From assembly GCF_030704305.1 (NCBI RefSeq), contig NZ_CP131935.1:4960001-5024000 (forward strand): a DNA stretch of 64,000 nucleotides, in the 5' to 3' direction. Every line of letters begins with the position of its first letter. The first letter of the stretch is position 1. A program made the translations under genes and the position numbers. The DNA is from Massilia sp. R2A-15. GTDB lineage: Bacteria; Pseudomonadota; Gammaproteobacteria; Burkholderiales; Burkholderiaceae_D. Under the pieces are notes generated by a model that did not search any database, was not told the DNA's origin, and saw nothing but the letters and a program-made list of their open reading frames with translations. Shown here piece by piece: positions 17,956 to 28,148 of the stretch.

Positions 17956-19941
17956 TTACTGCAGCAGCCGGCCTTCCGCCCGCGTCACCGCATCGCCCGA
18001 TCCGCGCAGCACCACCACATCGCCGGCATTGAGCATCGTATTGGGCGTCACATCGATGCGCTCCTTGCCGCGCCGGATGGTTGTCACTTCCGCCCCCACG
18101 TCATCGAGCTGCAGCTGCTCGATGCGTTTGCCGACCGATCCCGCGTCGTCGCGCAGGATCACCGAATGCAGCCGCACGTACATGTGCTCCGGATCGTCCG
18201 ACGCATCGCTGGCGCCGTGAAAATACCCGCGCAGCGACGCGTAGCGCTCGTCGCGCGCGCTCTGCACCCGGTGCACCACGCGCCGCAGCGGCACGCCCAT
18301 CATCACCAGCGCGTGCGAGGCCAGCATCAGGCTGCCCTCGAGCGCTTCCGGCACCACTTCGGCCGCGCCGGCGCGCTTGAGCAGGTCCAGGTCGGTGTCG
18401 TCATGGCTGCGCACGATCACGTGCAGGGTCGGCGCCAGTTCCTGCACCAGGTTCAGCACCTTCAGCGCCGACGGCGTGTCCGCGTACGTGATCACCAGCG
18501 CGCTGGCCCTGTAAATACCCGCCGCCACCAGGCTCTCGCGCCGCCCGGCGTCGCCGTACGCGACGTTGGCGCCGGCCGTCTGCGCTTCCTGCACCCGCTC
18601 GGGATCGAGGTCGAGCGCCTGGTAGGCGACCTTTTCCTCTCCCAGCAGGGTGGCCAGGCTTTGCCCGCTGCGCCCGAAACCGGCGACGATCACGTGCTTC
18701 TGCAGCGCCATCGTGCGGCTGGCGATTTGCGTGAGCTGCAGCGACTGCATCATCCACTCGTTGGTGGCGATCTTCATCACGATCTGGTCGGACTTGGCGA
18801 TGATGAACGGCGCTACCAGCATCGACAGCACCATCGAGGCCAGCACCAGCTGGATGATGAACGGGTCCATCAGGTGCGCGCCGGCGGTCAGGTTCAGCAG
18901 CACGAAGCCGAATTCGCCGGCCTGCGCCAGCGCCAGGCCGGTGCGCATCGACACGCCGTCCGAGGCGCCGAACAGCTTGGCCAGCAGCGCGATCAGCGCG
19001 AACTTGAGCAGCACCGGCCCGGCCAGCAGGATCAGCACGACCCACCAGTGTTCGATCACCAGCCGGATGTTGAGCAGCATGCCGACGGTGATGAAGAACA
19101 GCCCGAGCAGCACGTCGCGGAACGGCTTGATGTCTTCTTCCACCTGGTGCTTGTACTGGGTCTCCGACACCAGCATGCCGGCCACGAAGGCGCCGAGCGC
19201 GAGCGACAGGCCGGCCTTCTCGGTGATCCAGGCCGCGCCCATCACCACCAGCAGCAGGTTGAGCATAAACAGCTCCTGCGAGCGCCGCTTGACCACCAGC
19301 GTGAACCACTTGCGCATCAGCTTCTGGCCGAAGAACAGCAGCAGCACCAGTACGATGACGGCCTTGAAGCTGGCCCAGGCCAGGGTGGTGGCCAGCCGGG
19401 CCGGGTCCTGCGCCAGCGAGGGAATCAGGATCAGCAGCGGCACCACCGCCAAGTCCTGGAACAGCAGGATGCCGATGATGCGGCGCCCGTGCGGGCTTTC
19501 CAGTTCCATCCGCTCGGTCAGCATCTTCGAGACGATCGCGGTGGACGACATCGCCAGCGCGCCGCCCAGCGCGAACGAGGTTTGCCAGCCGATGTGGATC
19601 GAGGGCGGCAGCTGGGTGGCGATGACCCAGCCGAACAGCATGGTGGCGGCGATGGTCAGCACCACCTGCGCCATGCCCAGTCCGAACACGATCGAGCGCA
19701 TCGCCTTCAATTGCGACAGCGAGAATTCCAGCCCGATCGAAAACATCAGAAATACCACGCCGAATTCGGCCAGCGCGTGGGTGGTGGCGCTGTTTTCGGC
19801 CATGCCCATCGCGTGCGGGCCGATCAGGATGCCGACCGCCAGGTAGCCCAGCATCGGCGGCAAGTGCAGCATGCGAAACGCCACCACGCCCAGCACGGCG
19901 CTGCCCAGCAACAGTAATGTGAGTTCTAGTCCTGATACCAT
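17956..19941 (-). CDS. CPA2-family monovalent cation:proton antiporter with RCK domain (KefB/YbaL-like)
   Basis: Inner-membrane antiporter of 661 residues. The N-terminal 380 residues hold about a dozen hydrophobic helices with the family segments PPMLGYLAVGILIGPHAMG and AEFGVVFLMFSIGLEFSLSQL, followed by LFQDLAVVPLLIL. Next is a TrkA-N/RCK domain with the nucleotide-binding HVIVAGFGRSGQSLATLL, then a TrkA-C domain at the end. It probably exchanges K+ for protons under nucleotide or glutathione control. It is divergent from kdsD. No KefF-type partner is nearby. Confidence 0.93.
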   Translation of the reverse strand: MVSGLELTLLLLGSAVLGVVAFRMLHLPPMLGYLAVGILIGPHAMGMAENSATTHALAEFGVVFLMFSIGLEFSLSQLKAMRSIVFGLGMAQVVLTIAATMLFGWVIATQLPPSIHIGWQTSFALGGALAMSSTAIVSKMLTERMELESPHGRRIIGILLFQDLAVVPLLILIPSLAQDPARLATTLAWASFKAVIVLVLLLFFGQKLMRKWFTLVVKRRSQELFMLNLLLVVMGAAWITEKAGLSLALGAFVAGMLVSETQYKHQVEEDIKPFRDVLLGLFFITVGMLLNIRLVIEHWWVVLILLAGPVLLKFALIALLAKLFGASDGVSMRTGLALAQAGEFGFVLLNLTAGAHLMDPFIIQLVLASMVLSMLVAPFIIAKSDQIVMKIATNEWMMQSLQLTQIASRTMALQKHVIVAGFGRSGQSLATLLGEEKVAYQALDLDPERVQEAQTAGANVAYGDAGRRESLVAAGIYRASALVITYADTPSALKVLNLVQELAPTLHVIVRSHDDTDLDLLKRAGAAEVVPEALEGSLMLASHALVMMGVPLRRVVHRVQSARDERYASLRGYFHGASDASDDPEHMYVRLHSVILRDDAGSVGKRIEQLQLDDVGAEVTTIRRGKERIDVTPNTMLNAGDVVVLRGSGDAVTRAEGRLLQ

Positions 19942-20047
19942 GGGCCGCGCGCCGCCGTGGCGAAATTGTGTTTAACTGTGACTGGCAAGTTTTTTGCTTT
20001 CCCAATTCGTTTATACTGCTGGAACGAGTGTAACCGATGAAAAAACA

Positions 20048-21046
20048 ATGTTGAAAGCTTTTGACGAAAACCTGACCCGCCGCTCGATGGAGCTCGCCCG
20101 CGAGACCCTTGAGATCGAAGGCGACGCGATTCGCGCGCTGCACCAGCGCCTGGCCACCGACGACAGCGTCGGCCATGCGGTCGGCCTGCTGCTGGCCTGC
20201 ACCGGCCGCGTGGTGGTGTCGGGAATCGGCAAATCGGGCCACATCGGCCGCAAGATCGCCGCCACCCTGGCCTCGACCGGCACGCCGGCGATGTTCGTGC
20301 ATCCGGCCGAAGCGGCCCACGGCGACCTGGGCATGGTCACGCCGCAGGACGCCTTCATCGCCATTTCCTACTCGGGCGAAGCGGCCGAACTGATGGCGAT
20401 CCTGCCGATCGTCAAGCGCATGGGCGCGCCCCTGATCTCGATGACCGGCAAGCCCAATTCGAGCCTGGCGCAGCTGGCCGACGTCCACCTCGACATCTCG
20501 GTGGCCAAGGAAGCCTGCCCGATGAACCTGGCGCCGACTGCCAGCACCACCGTCACGCTGGCGCTGGGCGACGCGCTGGCCGTCGCGCTGCTCGACGCGC
20601 GCGGCTTCAAGGAGGAAGATTTCGCCCGCTCGCATCCGGGCGGCGCGCTGGGCCGGCGCCTGCTGACCCACGTGCGCGACGTGATGCGCAGCGGCGACGA
20701 CGTGCCAAAAGTGAGCGCCGACGCGCTGCTGCCGGCCGCGCTGCTCGAAATCACCCAGAAGGGCATGGGCATGACCGCCATCGTGGACGATGCCGGCCGC
20801 CCGGTCGGGGTGTTCACCGACGGCGACCTGCGCCGCATGATCGAGAAGGTCCAGGACTTCACCAAGATCACCATGCGCGACGTGATGCACGCCAACCCGC
20901 GCCGCATCCATCCGGAGCAGCTGGCGGTCGACGCGGTGGCGATCATGGAAGAATTCCGCATCAACCAGATGCTGGTGGTGGACGCCGACGACAAGCTGGT
21001 GGGCGCGCTGCACATCCACGACCTGACCCGCGCCAAGGTGATCTGA
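20048..21046 (+). CDS. kdsD: D-arabinose 5-phosphate isomerase KdsD/KpsF
   Basis: Converts ribulose 5-phosphate to arabinose 5-phosphate, the first step of KDO synthesis for LPS. The protein has 332 residues. An N-terminal SIS domain (VVVSGIGKSGHIGRKIAATL, ISYSGEAAELM) is followed by two CBS domains (VRDVMRSGDDVP; MRDVMHANPRRIHPE). ATG 20048 gives the typical start; an earlier ATG at 20037 is out of frame. A TATACT at 20012-20017 could be its -10 box. It is the first gene of the kds-lpt-rpoN cluster and overlaps kdsC by one base. Confidence 0.95.
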   Translation: MLKAFDENLTRRSMELARETLEIEGDAIRALHQRLATDDSVGHAVGLLLACTGRVVVSGIGKSGHIGRKIAATLASTGTPAMFVHPAEAAHGDLGMVTPQDAFIAISYSGEAAELMAILPIVKRMGAPLISMTGKPNSSLAQLADVHLDISVAKEACPMNLAPTASTTVTLALGDALAVALLDARGFKEEDFARSHPGGALGRRLLTHVRDVMRSGDDVPKVSADALLPAALLEITQKGMGMTAIVDDAGRPVGVFTDGDLRRMIEKVQDFTKITMRDVMHANPRRIHPEQLAVDAVAIMEEFRINQMLVVDADDKLVGALHIHDLTRAKVI

Positions 21047-21582
21047 TGACCGATACCACGCTCGACCACATCCGCCGCGCCGCCGCCATCAAGGTCTTGA
21101 TCCTCGACGTCGACGGCGTGCTGACCGACGGCAGCCTGACCTACGGCGAGCACGGCGAAGTGACCAAGACCTTCAATGTGCTCGACGGCCTGGGCATCGA
21201 ACTGCTGCAAAAGACCGGCGTGCAGGTCGCCATCATCAGCGCGCGCAAGTCGCCGGTGGTGATCCGGCGCGCGGCCGACCTGAAGATCATGCACGTCTAC
21301 CAGGGCACGCACGACAAGCGCGTGGCCTTTGCCGACCTGCTCGACACCACCGGCTTCACGGCGGAGCAGTGCGGCTACATCGGCGACGACGTGATCGATC
21401 TGCCGCTGCTGCGCAAGGTCGGCTTCGCCGTCACCGTCCCGAGCGGCCATCCCGAAGTGCAGCACCGGGCCCATTACGTCACCCGTGCGCCGGGCGGGCG
21501 CGGCGCCGTGCGCGAGGTGTGCGACATGGTGATGCGCGCGCAGGGCAACTACGACGCGGCGCTGGCGCCGTACTTCGCCTGA
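21046..21582 (+). CDS. kdsC: 3-deoxy-D-manno-octulosonate 8-phosphate phosphatase KdsC
   Basis: HAD-family phosphatase that releases KDO from KDO 8-phosphate. At 178 residues it is a cap-less class. The HAD motif I is LILDVDGVLTDG, motif II is in AIISARKS, and motif III is GYIGDDVIDLPLL. The start overlaps the kdsD stop (TGATG), which indicates coupled translation of two successive steps. Confidence 0.95.
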   Translation: MTDTTLDHIRRAAAIKVLILDVDGVLTDGSLTYGEHGEVTKTFNVLDGLGIELLQKTGVQVAIISARKSPVVIRRAADLKIMHVYQGTHDKRVAFADLLDTTGFTAEQCGYIGDDVIDLPLLRKVGFAVTVPSGHPEVQHRAHYVTRAPGGRGAVREVCDMVMRAQGNYDAALAPYFA

Positions 21583-21584
21583 CG

Positions 21585-22187
21585 ATGAGCCGGGCCACCC
21601 ACAAGCGCACCGCGCATCGCTGGCAGGTCGGCGGCCTGATCGCCGCCGGACTGGTGTTCGCGCTGGGCAGCTTCTGGCTGGTCCAGGTGATCAATGGCGG
21701 CGACGTCGCCACGTCGTCCGACCCGCTCAAGAGCGAGCCTGACTACATCGTCGAGAAGTTCAGCTTCGTGCGCATGACGCCGGCCGGCAAGCCGGGCTAC
21801 ATCATTTCCGGCGACAAGCTGACTCACCGTCCCAGCGACGACACCTTCGACATCGTCGCGCCGGTGGTGTTGAACATCGGCTCGGAGAAGCCGCCGATGA
21901 CAATGCATGCGAAGACCGCGCATGTCGATCAGGATAAGAACCTGGTCGACCTGGCGGGCGATGTCGACATCCGCCGCCCGCAGCAGGGCGCAATGCAGGC
22001 GATGTCGCTCAAGACCGACGCCTTGACCGTGTTCCCGGACGAGGACCGGATGGAAACCGCGCAGCCATTCCAGCTCGTGATTGGCACGACAAACCTCGCC
22101 GGCGTGGGCATGAAGGCCAACAACGCCACCGGCCGGCTCGACGTGCACAACCGGGTTCAGCTCAATTTTCCGCCGCGCGCACGCTGA
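21585..22187 (+). CDS. lptC: LPS export protein LptC
   Basis: Bitopic inner-membrane component of the Lpt bridge that passes LPS from LptBFG to LptA. The protein has 200 residues, with one N-terminal membrane helix (VGGLIAAGLVFALGSFWLV) and a periplasmic beta-jellyroll (YIISGDKLTHRPSDDTFDI, MTMHAKTAHVDQDKNLVDLA). It starts 2 nt after kdsC and is followed by lptA and lptB. Confidence 0.93.
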   Translation: MSRATHKRTAHRWQVGGLIAAGLVFALGSFWLVQVINGGDVATSSDPLKSEPDYIVEKFSFVRMTPAGKPGYIISGDKLTHRPSDDTFDIVAPVVLNIGSEKPPMTMHAKTAHVDQDKNLVDLAGDVDIRRPQQGAMQAMSLKTDALTVFPDEDRMETAQPFQLVIGTTNLAGVGMKANNATGRLDVHNRVQLNFPPRAR

Positions 22188-22220
22188 CGCGGACCAGGCA
22201 AGAAGAAACAGGGAGCAAAG

Positions 22221-22787
22221 ATGAAGAAGATTTTGTTGGCAATCGCGGTAGGCATGCTGGCCGGCGGCGCCGCCCTGGCCGAGCGCGCCGATTCGCTCAA
22301 GCCGATCAACGTGAAGGCCGATACCGGCACGGCCGACATGGTCAAGCAGGGCGGCACGTTCGAAGGCAACGTGGTGCTCACCCGCGGCACGGTGGTCATG
22401 AAGGGCGACAAGCTGAAACTCACCGAAGACCCGGAAGGCTACAATTTCGCCACGCTGACGGCGGCGCCGGGCGCGCTCGCGACGTTCCGCCAGAAGCGTG
22501 ACGGCGGCGCCGACCTGTGGGTCGAGGGCGAGGCCGAACGCATCGACTACGACAACAAGACCGACATCATCAAGCTGTCCGGCCGCGCAAGGGTGACCAA
22601 CCTGGAGGGCAGCCGCGTGACCGACCGCGCCGAAGGGCCTTTCCTTTCCTACGACAGTCGCAAGGAGCAGTTCGCGGCGATCAACACCCCTTCCGGCCAG
22701 AGCAAGGTTGGCGGCGGCCGCGTGGAGTTCACCTTCGACCATCCCAAGCGTCCGGCGCCCGCCACGCCTGCCCCAGGAAAGCAATGA
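22221..22787 (+). CDS. lptA: LPS transport periplasmic protein LptA
   Basis: Periplasmic beta-jellyroll protein that oligomerises to form the LPS bridge to LptDE. The protein has 188 residues, with a signal peptide ending near GGAALA and repeating OstA-type strands ([40 protein letters not shown]). The C-terminal tail is Pro/Ala-rich. The stop overlaps the lptB start (ATGA). Confidence 0.94.
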   Translation: MKKILLAIAVGMLAGGAALAERADSLKPINVKADTGTADMVKQGGTFEGNVVLTRGTVVMKGDKLKLTEDPEGYNFATLTAAPGALATFRQKRDGGADLWVEGEAERIDYDNKTDIIKLSGRARVTNLEGSRVTDRAEGPFLSYDSRKEQFAAINTPSGQSKVGGGRVEFTFDHPKRPAPATPAPGKQ

Positions 22788-23542
22788 TGGAGACAAAATC
22801 CTGCGGTAACACCCTGATCGTGCGCGGCCTGCAAAAGAGCTACGGCAAGCGGCTGGTGGTGCGCGACGTTTCGCTGCAGGTCGAATGCGGCGAAGTGGTC
22901 GGCCTGCTCGGCCCGAACGGCGCCGGCAAGACCACCTCGTTCTACATGATCGTCGGCCTGGTGCCGTCGGACGCCGGCTCGATCGACATCTCCGGCGTCG
23001 ACATCTCCAGCCTGCCGATCCACCGCCGCGCGGTGCTGGGCCTGTCCTACCTGCCGCAGGAAGCCTCGGTATTCCGCAAGCTGACGGTGGAGGACAACAT
23101 CCGCGCCGTGCTGGAGCTGCAGAAGGTGGACGGCAAGGCGCTGACCAAGGACCAGATCAACGAGCGTCTCGATACGCTGCTGGCCGACCTGCAGATCGAG
23201 AAGCTGCGCGAGAACCAGGCGATGTCGCTGTCGGGCGGCGAGCGGCGCCGCGTCGAGATCGCGCGCGCGCTGGCCACCAATCCGCGCTTCGTGCTGCTCG
23301 ACGAGCCGTTCGCCGGCGTCGATCCGATCGCCGTGATCGAGATCCAGCGCATCGTGCGCTTCCTAAAGGAGCGCGGCATCGGCGTGCTCATTACCGACCA
23401 TAACGTGCGCGAGACGCTCGGCATCTGCGATCGCGCGTATATTATCAACCAGGGTGCGGTGCTCGCTTCGGGCCGTCCTGACGATATCATCGCGGACGAA
23501 TCGGTGCGGCGCGTGTACCTGGGCGAACATTTCCGGATGTAA
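22784..23542 (+). CDS. lptB: LPS export ABC transporter ATPase LptB
   Basis: Cytoplasmic ATPase that drives LPS extraction through LptFG (not in this window). The protein has 252 residues. Walker A is [17 protein letters not shown], the signature is [15 protein letters not shown], Walker B is [12 protein letters not shown], and the switch His is in [10 protein letters not shown]. The start ATG 22784 overlaps the lptA stop; it is followed after 3 nt by rpoN. Confidence 0.97.
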   Translation: MMETKSCGNTLIVRGLQKSYGKRLVVRDVSLQVECGEVVGLLGPNGAGKTTSFYMIVGLVPSDAGSIDISGVDISSLPIHRRAVLGLSYLPQEASVFRKLTVEDNIRAVLELQKVDGKALTKDQINERLDTLLADLQIEKLRENQAMSLSGGERRRVEIARALATNPRFVLLDEPFAGVDPIAVIEIQRIVRFLKERGIGVLITDHNVRETLGICDRAYIINQGAVLASGRPDDIIADESVRRVYLGEHFRM

Positions 23543-23545
23543 GCC

Positions 23546-25042
23546 ATGAAACAGTCACTGCAACTACGGACTTCCCAACACCTCGCGCTCACGCCGCAGC
23601 TGCAGCAGTCGATCCGTCTGCTGCAGTTGTCCACGCTCGAGCTGCACCAGGAACTGACCCAGCTGCTGTCCGATAATCCGCTGCTCGAACGGCTCGACGA
23701 CCCGCTCGACAACTCGGTGCGCCTGCTGGCCGATGGCGCAATCGGCGCTCCCGCCACGCCGGGCGAGGCCGCGCCGGCCCCGGGCGCGCAGGACGCGCCG
23801 CCAGGCGAGGGCAGCGGCGACGCGCCCGCCGCCGGTGAAGGCGAGGGCGGCGGCGAGGGAGAATCCCCGGAGGCGGCCGGCGGCGACAGCGAGGACTGGG
23901 GCGAGGCGGGCCGCAACAAGACGCCCGACGACGAGGATTCGCGCCCGCAGATCGAAGCGTCGGCCACCACCTTGCGCGACCATTTGATGGAGCAGATGCG
24001 CCTGGCGATGCTCGACACGCGCGACCGCGCGCTGGTCGAACTGATGATCGACGCGCTCGACGACAACGGCTACCTGACCGAAACGCTCGAAGAGATCCTC
24101 GAGCGCCTGCCGCCCGAGCTCGAGATCGACATCGACGAACTCAAGACCGCGCTGTCGCTGCTGCAAAGCTTCGACCCGGTCGGCGTGGGCGCCCGCAACG
24201 CGTCCGAATGCCTGGCGCTGCAGATCCGCCGCATGCCCCACGTGCCGCTGGTGACGCGGCGCATGGCGCTCGACATCGTCTGCAAGCACCTCGCGTGGTT
24301 CGCCCAGCGCGACTTCAACAAGCTGAAAAAAGCCCTCGACTGCGACGACGAGGACCTGCGCGAGGCGCAGGCCGTGATTCGCCAGTGCAATCCGCATCCG
24401 GGCGCCGCGTTCGGCTCCGGCGCCTCCGACTACGTGGTGCCGGACGTGATCGTGCGGCGCTCGAAGAACGGCTGGACCGTGTCGCTGAACCAGGATGTGA
24501 TGCCGCGCCTTCGCGTCAACAGCATGTACGCCAACCTGCTCAAGAACGGCAAGGGCGAGGGCCAGCTGGGCGCCCAGCTGCAGGAGGCGAAGTGGCTGAT
24601 CAAGAATATGCGCCAGCGCTTCGACACGATCTTGCGCGTGGCCGAGGCGATTGTTGAGCGGCAACGGAACTTTTTCTCGCACGGCGCGGTTGCCATGCGT
24701 CCACTTGTGCTGCGCGAAATTGCTGATACACTGGGACTACACGAGAGTACGATATCTCGTGTGACAACCCAGAAATACATGCTTACACCGCATGGTATGT
24801 TTGAGTTGAAATACTTTTTTGGGAGCCACGTCGCCACCGAAGCAGGAGGGGAAGCATCCTCCACGGCGATACGGGCACTCATCGTGCAACTCACAGGAGC
24901 CGAAGACCCTAAAAACCCTTTATCAGACAGTAAGATCGCAGACATGCTGGGGGAACAGGGGATGGTCATTGCACGACGCACGGTGGCCAAATACCGTGAA
25001 GCGCTCAAGATCCCGCCCGTCGCCCTCCGCAAAAGTTTGTAG
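23546..25042 (+). CDS. rpoN: RNA polymerase sigma-54 factor RpoN
   Basis: Alternative sigma factor for nitrogen, motility and other enhancer-dependent genes. The protein has 498 residues. Region I is Gln/Leu-rich ([20 protein letters not shown]), followed by an acidic Ala/Gly/Glu-rich linker (about residues 65-135) that is typical but variable, then core-binding and DNA-binding parts. The last region holds the RpoN box [14 protein letters not shown]. The 3' end (from about 24650) is noticeably richer in A/T than the rest. It is co-transcribed with lptB and followed by hpf. Confidence 0.96.
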   Translation: MKQSLQLRTSQHLALTPQLQQSIRLLQLSTLELHQELTQLLSDNPLLERLDDPLDNSVRLLADGAIGAPATPGEAAPAPGAQDAPPGEGSGDAPAAGEGEGGGEGESPEAAGGDSEDWGEAGRNKTPDDEDSRPQIEASATTLRDHLMEQMRLAMLDTRDRALVELMIDALDDNGYLTETLEEILERLPPELEIDIDELKTALSLLQSFDPVGVGARNASECLALQIRRMPHVPLVTRRMALDIVCKHLAWFAQRDFNKLKKALDCDDEDLREAQAVIRQCNPHPGAAFGSGASDYVVPDVIVRRSKNGWTVSLNQDVMPRLRVNSMYANLLKNGKGEGQLGAQLQEAKWLIKNMRQRFDTILRVAEAIVERQRNFFSHGAVAMRPLVLREIADTLGLHESTISRVTTQKYMLTPHGMFELKYFFGSHVATEAGGEASSTAIRALIVQLTGAEDPKNPLSDSKIADMLGEQGMVIARRTVAKYREALKIPPVALRKSL

Positions 25043-25111
25043 ATCGACCTCACACTGTCCCTCTGCGCTTATGACGCACGAACAGCTAGCGACATCATCA
25101 AAGGAGTGTGT

Positions 25112-25465
25112 ATGAATCTCACAATCAGTGGACATCATCTCGAAGTGACCCCAGCCATCCGTGAATACGTACAGAACAAACTGGAGCGAGTGAAGCGCCA
25201 TTTCGATCAAGTGATCGATATCGCCGTGATCCTCACCGTCGATAATCTGACTGAAAAAGAAAAACGGCAAAAAGCCGAAATCAACCTAAGGCTGCCGGGT
25301 AAAACCGTGAACGTCGCCAGCCTGTCGTCCGACCTGTACGCGGCCATCGACGCCCTGATCGACAAGCTCGATCGCCAGGTCATGAAATACAAATCCCAAG
25401 TGCAGGAGCACAACCACCAGGCCATCAAGCACTTGCAGGAGCCTGAGCTCCCCGCCGCCGCATAA
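25112..25465 (+). CDS. hpf: ribosome hibernation promoting factor HPF
   Basis: Binds the 30S decoding region and promotes inactive ribosome dimers in stationary phase. At 117 residues it is the short form lacking the long C-terminal domain. It starts [20 protein letters not shown] and continues [25 protein letters not shown] (25101-25106) lies 5 nt before ATG 25112. The position after rpoN is conserved in proteobacteria. A terminator lies about 20 bp after the stop, so ptsN does not follow on the same strand as it does in many relatives. Confidence 0.95.
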   Translation: MNLTISGHHLEVTPAIREYVQNKLERVKRHFDQVIDIAVILTVDNLTEKEKRQKAEINLRLPGKTVNVASLSSDLYAAIDALIDKLDRQVMKYKSQVQEHNHQAIKHLQEPELPAAA

Positions 25466-25485
25466 GGCAGGCATCACCTGAAAGC

Positions 25486-25508
25486 GAGGGCGCCGTCGGC
25501 GCCCTTTT
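25486..25508 (+). terminator. intrinsic terminator after hpf
   Basis: Perfect 7-bp stem GGGCGCC/GGCGCCC with loop GTC and a TTTT tail, ending the kds-lpt-rpoN-hpf transcript. Confidence 0.8.
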
Positions 25509-25557
25509 CATTTGCGCGGTCGGATAAAATACGCTTTTTCCGTCTTCGACAGCCACC

Positions 25558-26640
25558 ATGACCGACTTCGTCAAAACCCGCATCGCCAACCGCACCGGCA
25601 TCATCACCCTGGACCGTCCGCGCACGCTCAACTCGCTGTCGCTGGAGATGATCCGCGCGCTGTCCGACGTGCTGCTGGCATGGCGCGACGATCCCGCGGT
25701 GGACGCCGTGGTCCTGCGCAGCAGCACCGACAAGGCGCTGTGCGCCGGCGGCGACATCCGCTACTTCCACGACGTCGGCACCCTGCCGACCACCGGCGGC
25801 AGCGCCTCGCTGGAAGACTTCTTCACCGAAGAGTACACGCTCAACCACCTGATCCACTTCTACCCAAAGCTGTACGTGGCGTTGATGGACGGCGTGGTGA
25901 TGGGCGGCGGCCTTGGCATCTCCGAAGCGGGCCCGGACACCGGCCTGCGCGTGGTTACCGATGGCACCAAGCTGGCTATGCCCGAGGTGAACATCGGCCT
26001 GTTCCCGGATGTCGGCGGCAGCTACTTTCTGGCGCGCGCGCCGGGCAAGCTTGGCCTTTACCTCGGCCTGACGGGCCTGACGGTGCGCGCCGCCGATGCG
26101 CTGTACGCGGGCCTGGCCGACACCTTCGTGCCGCAGGCCCAGATGCCCGCGCTGGCCCAACTGATCGAAGATACGCCGGGCAGCGAACTGCGCGCGGCGA
26201 TCACGCAATTTGCCGCGCCGTTCTCGGCCGGCCCGAGCGTGCTCGAAGCGGAGCGCGCGTCGATCGACCACCATTTCGGCGAGTCGACCGTCGAAGCGAT
26301 CATGGCGTCGCTGGAGAAGGACGAAGGCGTGTTCGCGCAGAAGGCGCTGGCCGCAATGAAGAAGCGCTCGCCGCTGCTGATGCGCGTGACGATCGAGCTG
26401 CTGCGCCGCGGCGCCGCCATGAGCCTGGCCGATTGCCTGCGCCTCGAGCGCATCCTGGTGCGGCGCAATTTCGAGCACGGCGAAGTACTCGAAGGGATTC
26501 GCGCGCTGGTGATCGACAAGGACAACGAGCCGAAATGGAATCCGCCGACGCTGGCGGAGGTGACCGACGAGATGGTCGCGCAGTTCTTCAACTCGCCGTG
26601 GCCGGAGCGGGCGCACCCGCTGCGCGACCTGGGGAATTAA
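25558..26640 (+). CDS. enoyl-CoA hydratase/isomerase family protein, probable 3-hydroxyisobutyryl-CoA hydrolase type
   Basis: Crotonase-fold protein of 360 residues. Length and motifs fit the 3-hydroxyisobutyryl-CoA hydrolase branch used in valine breakdown: [28 protein letters not shown] for the oxyanion hole, and [20 protein letters not shown] with the catalytic acidic residue. The C-terminal part (about residues 230-360) is the long HIBCH-type tail. The exact substrate is inferred. It is convergent with rapZ and the two reading frames overlap by 4 bp at their stops. Confidence 0.85.
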   Translation: MTDFVKTRIANRTGIITLDRPRTLNSLSLEMIRALSDVLLAWRDDPAVDAVVLRSSTDKALCAGGDIRYFHDVGTLPTTGGSASLEDFFTEEYTLNHLIHFYPKLYVALMDGVVMGGGLGISEAGPDTGLRVVTDGTKLAMPEVNIGLFPDVGGSYFLARAPGKLGLYLGLTGLTVRAADALYAGLADTFVPQAQMPALAQLIEDTPGSELRAAITQFAAPFSAGPSVLEAERASIDHHFGESTVEAIMASLEKDEGVFAQKALAAMKKRSPLLMRVTIELLRRGAAMSLADCLRLERILVRRNFEHGEVLEGIRALVIDKDNEPKWNPPTLAEVTDEMVAQFFNSPWPERAHPLRDLGN

Positions 26641-27500
26641 GACTGTTCGCGGTGGCGCAGCACGACGCGCTCGGTGGGGCTGAAGTAGGCGGCGAGCCGT
26701 TCGGCCATGTACACCGAGCGGTGCTGGCCGCCGGTGCAGCCGAGGGCCACGGTCAGGTAGCTGCGGTTATCGGTCTTGAATGAGGGCAGCCACTTCTCGA
26801 TGAAGGCGCGAATGTCCTCCAGCAGGTCGGCCGCGCTGGGCTGGGCGTCGAGGAAGGCGATCACCGGCGCGTCCATGCCGGTGAGCGGGCGGAGCGTGAT
26901 GTCGTAGTAGGGATTGGGCAGCGCGCGCACGTCGAACACGAAGTCCGCGTCGAGCGGCACGCCGAGCTTGAAGGCGAACGATTCGAAGAACAGCGTCAGC
27001 GGCGCGCGTTCGATCTCCACCAGTTCCTTGATCCAGGCGCGCAGCTTGTTGGCCGAGAGCTCCGATGTGTCGATCACGTGGCCCAGCTGCTCGATCGCCG
27101 ACAGGCGCTCGCGCTCTTCCAGGATGCATTCGATCAACGTACGGCGCGCGGCCGGATTGGCGTGCGGGCGCAGCTCGTGCGACAGCGGATGGCTGCGGCG
27201 CGTTTCGGAAAAGCGCGCCACCAGCGAATGCGTGTTCGCGGTCAGGAACATCACCTTCACGTCGTGGCCCTGGTCCTTGAGCATGCGCACGTTGGCGGGC
27301 AGGTCCACCAGCGACTCGGCGCTGCGCGCATCGACCGCGACGGCCAGGCTTTCGGTGCCTTCGTTATGCAAGGTGTCGACCAGCTGGGGCAGCAGGGCGG
27401 GCGGCAGATTGTCGACGCAGTAGTAGCCGCCGTCTTCGAGGACGTTGAGGGCCACGGACTTGCCGGAGCCGGAGATGCCAGTGATAAGTACGATGCGCAT
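26637..27500 (-). CDS. rapZ: RNase adapter/nucleotide-binding protein RapZ (YvcJ family)
   Basis: P-loop protein that in enterobacteria controls glucosamine-6-phosphate synthase through small RNAs; its partner in betaproteobacteria is not established. The protein has 287 residues. Walker A is [18 protein letters not shown] near the N-terminus, and the conserved C-terminal segment is [20 protein letters not shown]. The frame stays open upstream, but ATG 27500 gives the family start [15 protein letters not shown]. In many relatives rapZ follows hprK directly; here an Ivy-type gene and an IS481 element stand between them. Confidence 0.94.
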   Translation of the reverse strand: MRIVLITGISGSGKSVALNVLEDGGYYCVDNLPPALLPQLVDTLHNEGTESLAVAVDARSAESLVDLPANVRMLKDQGHDVKVMFLTANTHSLVARFSETRRSHPLSHELRPHANPAARRTLIECILEERERLSAIEQLGHVIDTSELSANKLRAWIKELVEIERAPLTLFFESFAFKLGVPLDADFVFDVRALPNPYYDITLRPLTGMDAPVIAFLDAQPSAADLLEDIRAFIEKWLPSFKTDNRSYLTVALGCTGGQHRSVYMAERLAAYFSPTERVVLRHREQS

Positions 27501-27528
27501 GTATCGATGATACCGCAAGCTGCGCTTT

Positions 27529-27542
27529 GGGGTCAGGTCCGC
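27529..27542. repeat. half copy of the family-1 palindrome
   Basis: GGGGTCAGGTCCGC matches one arm and the centre of family 1; the second arm is missing. It lies about 30 bp upstream of the rapZ start. Confidence 0.6.
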
Positions 27543-27603
27543 GGGAACGACGGGGACGCCTAGTCGCCGTCTTTCAGTCATCGGCGCCTGCGTGATCCCT
27601 GTT

Positions 27604-28074
27604 TCAGTCGCCGTGCCGAGACCGAAATTCTTGCTGGATTTCCGATGGAAGAACTGAGTAGTCGTCGCCGTTTCCGTACCAACGCAATGAGGTCCGATTT
27701 TCCGCGCGGGTGAAAAAGCCCGCCCACAATCGCAGCTTCTCCATGTCCACTACCACCATAGCGTGTTCCGATGGACAGTCGTGGGGCTTGCACTTGTTAA
27801 TTACCAAGAAATTTCCCATCTGGGTGACGGGAGTCTCCACATGGTAGCCATCCAGCAGCTTGCGTTCGTTGGCGGGCACGACGCTGTTGAAGATCTTGTT
27901 GATGGGTGCAGCCGCCAGGATGCTCACGCGCTTTTTGTTCACCGTAGTGGTCGGGTATTTCCCGACCCATGAGGATAAGGATTCTGCGTTCCAGCCGGCT
28001 GGATCATTGGCGAAGCAGGCGCCGGCCGAAGCGAACATCAGGACTGACAGGGCGAGGAATCGTCTCATGGCCAT
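27604..28074 (-). CDS. Ivy-type lysozyme inhibitor
   Basis: Predicted periplasmic inhibitor of C-type lysozyme. The protein has 156 residues, the same size as E. coli Ivy with its signal. A Sec signal ([19 protein letters not shown]) is followed by a single domain that contains [15 protein letters not shown]. The CKPHDC loop, with a disulfide and a protruding His, is the signature that plugs the lysozyme active site in Ivy. The rest of the chain is divergent, so the call rests mainly on this loop, the length and the signal. ATG 28068 is an alternative start. It is flanked by rapZ and an IS481 element, both with family-1 repeat pieces, and may be an acquired gene. Confidence 0.75.
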   Translation of the reverse strand: MAMRRFLALSVLMFASAGACFANDPAGWNAESLSSWVGKYPTTTVNKKRVSILAAAPINKIFNSVVPANERKLLDGYHVETPVTQMGNFLVINKCKPHDCPSEHAMVVVDMEKLRLWAGFFTRAENRTSLRWYGNGDDYSVLPSEIQQEFRSRHGD

Positions 28075-28148
28075 TTCTCACTGGTGGATCGTATGAAGAC
28101 AGACTTGTCGTCAAAACTACGTCCGCGACAAAAACGGGGTCAGGTCCG

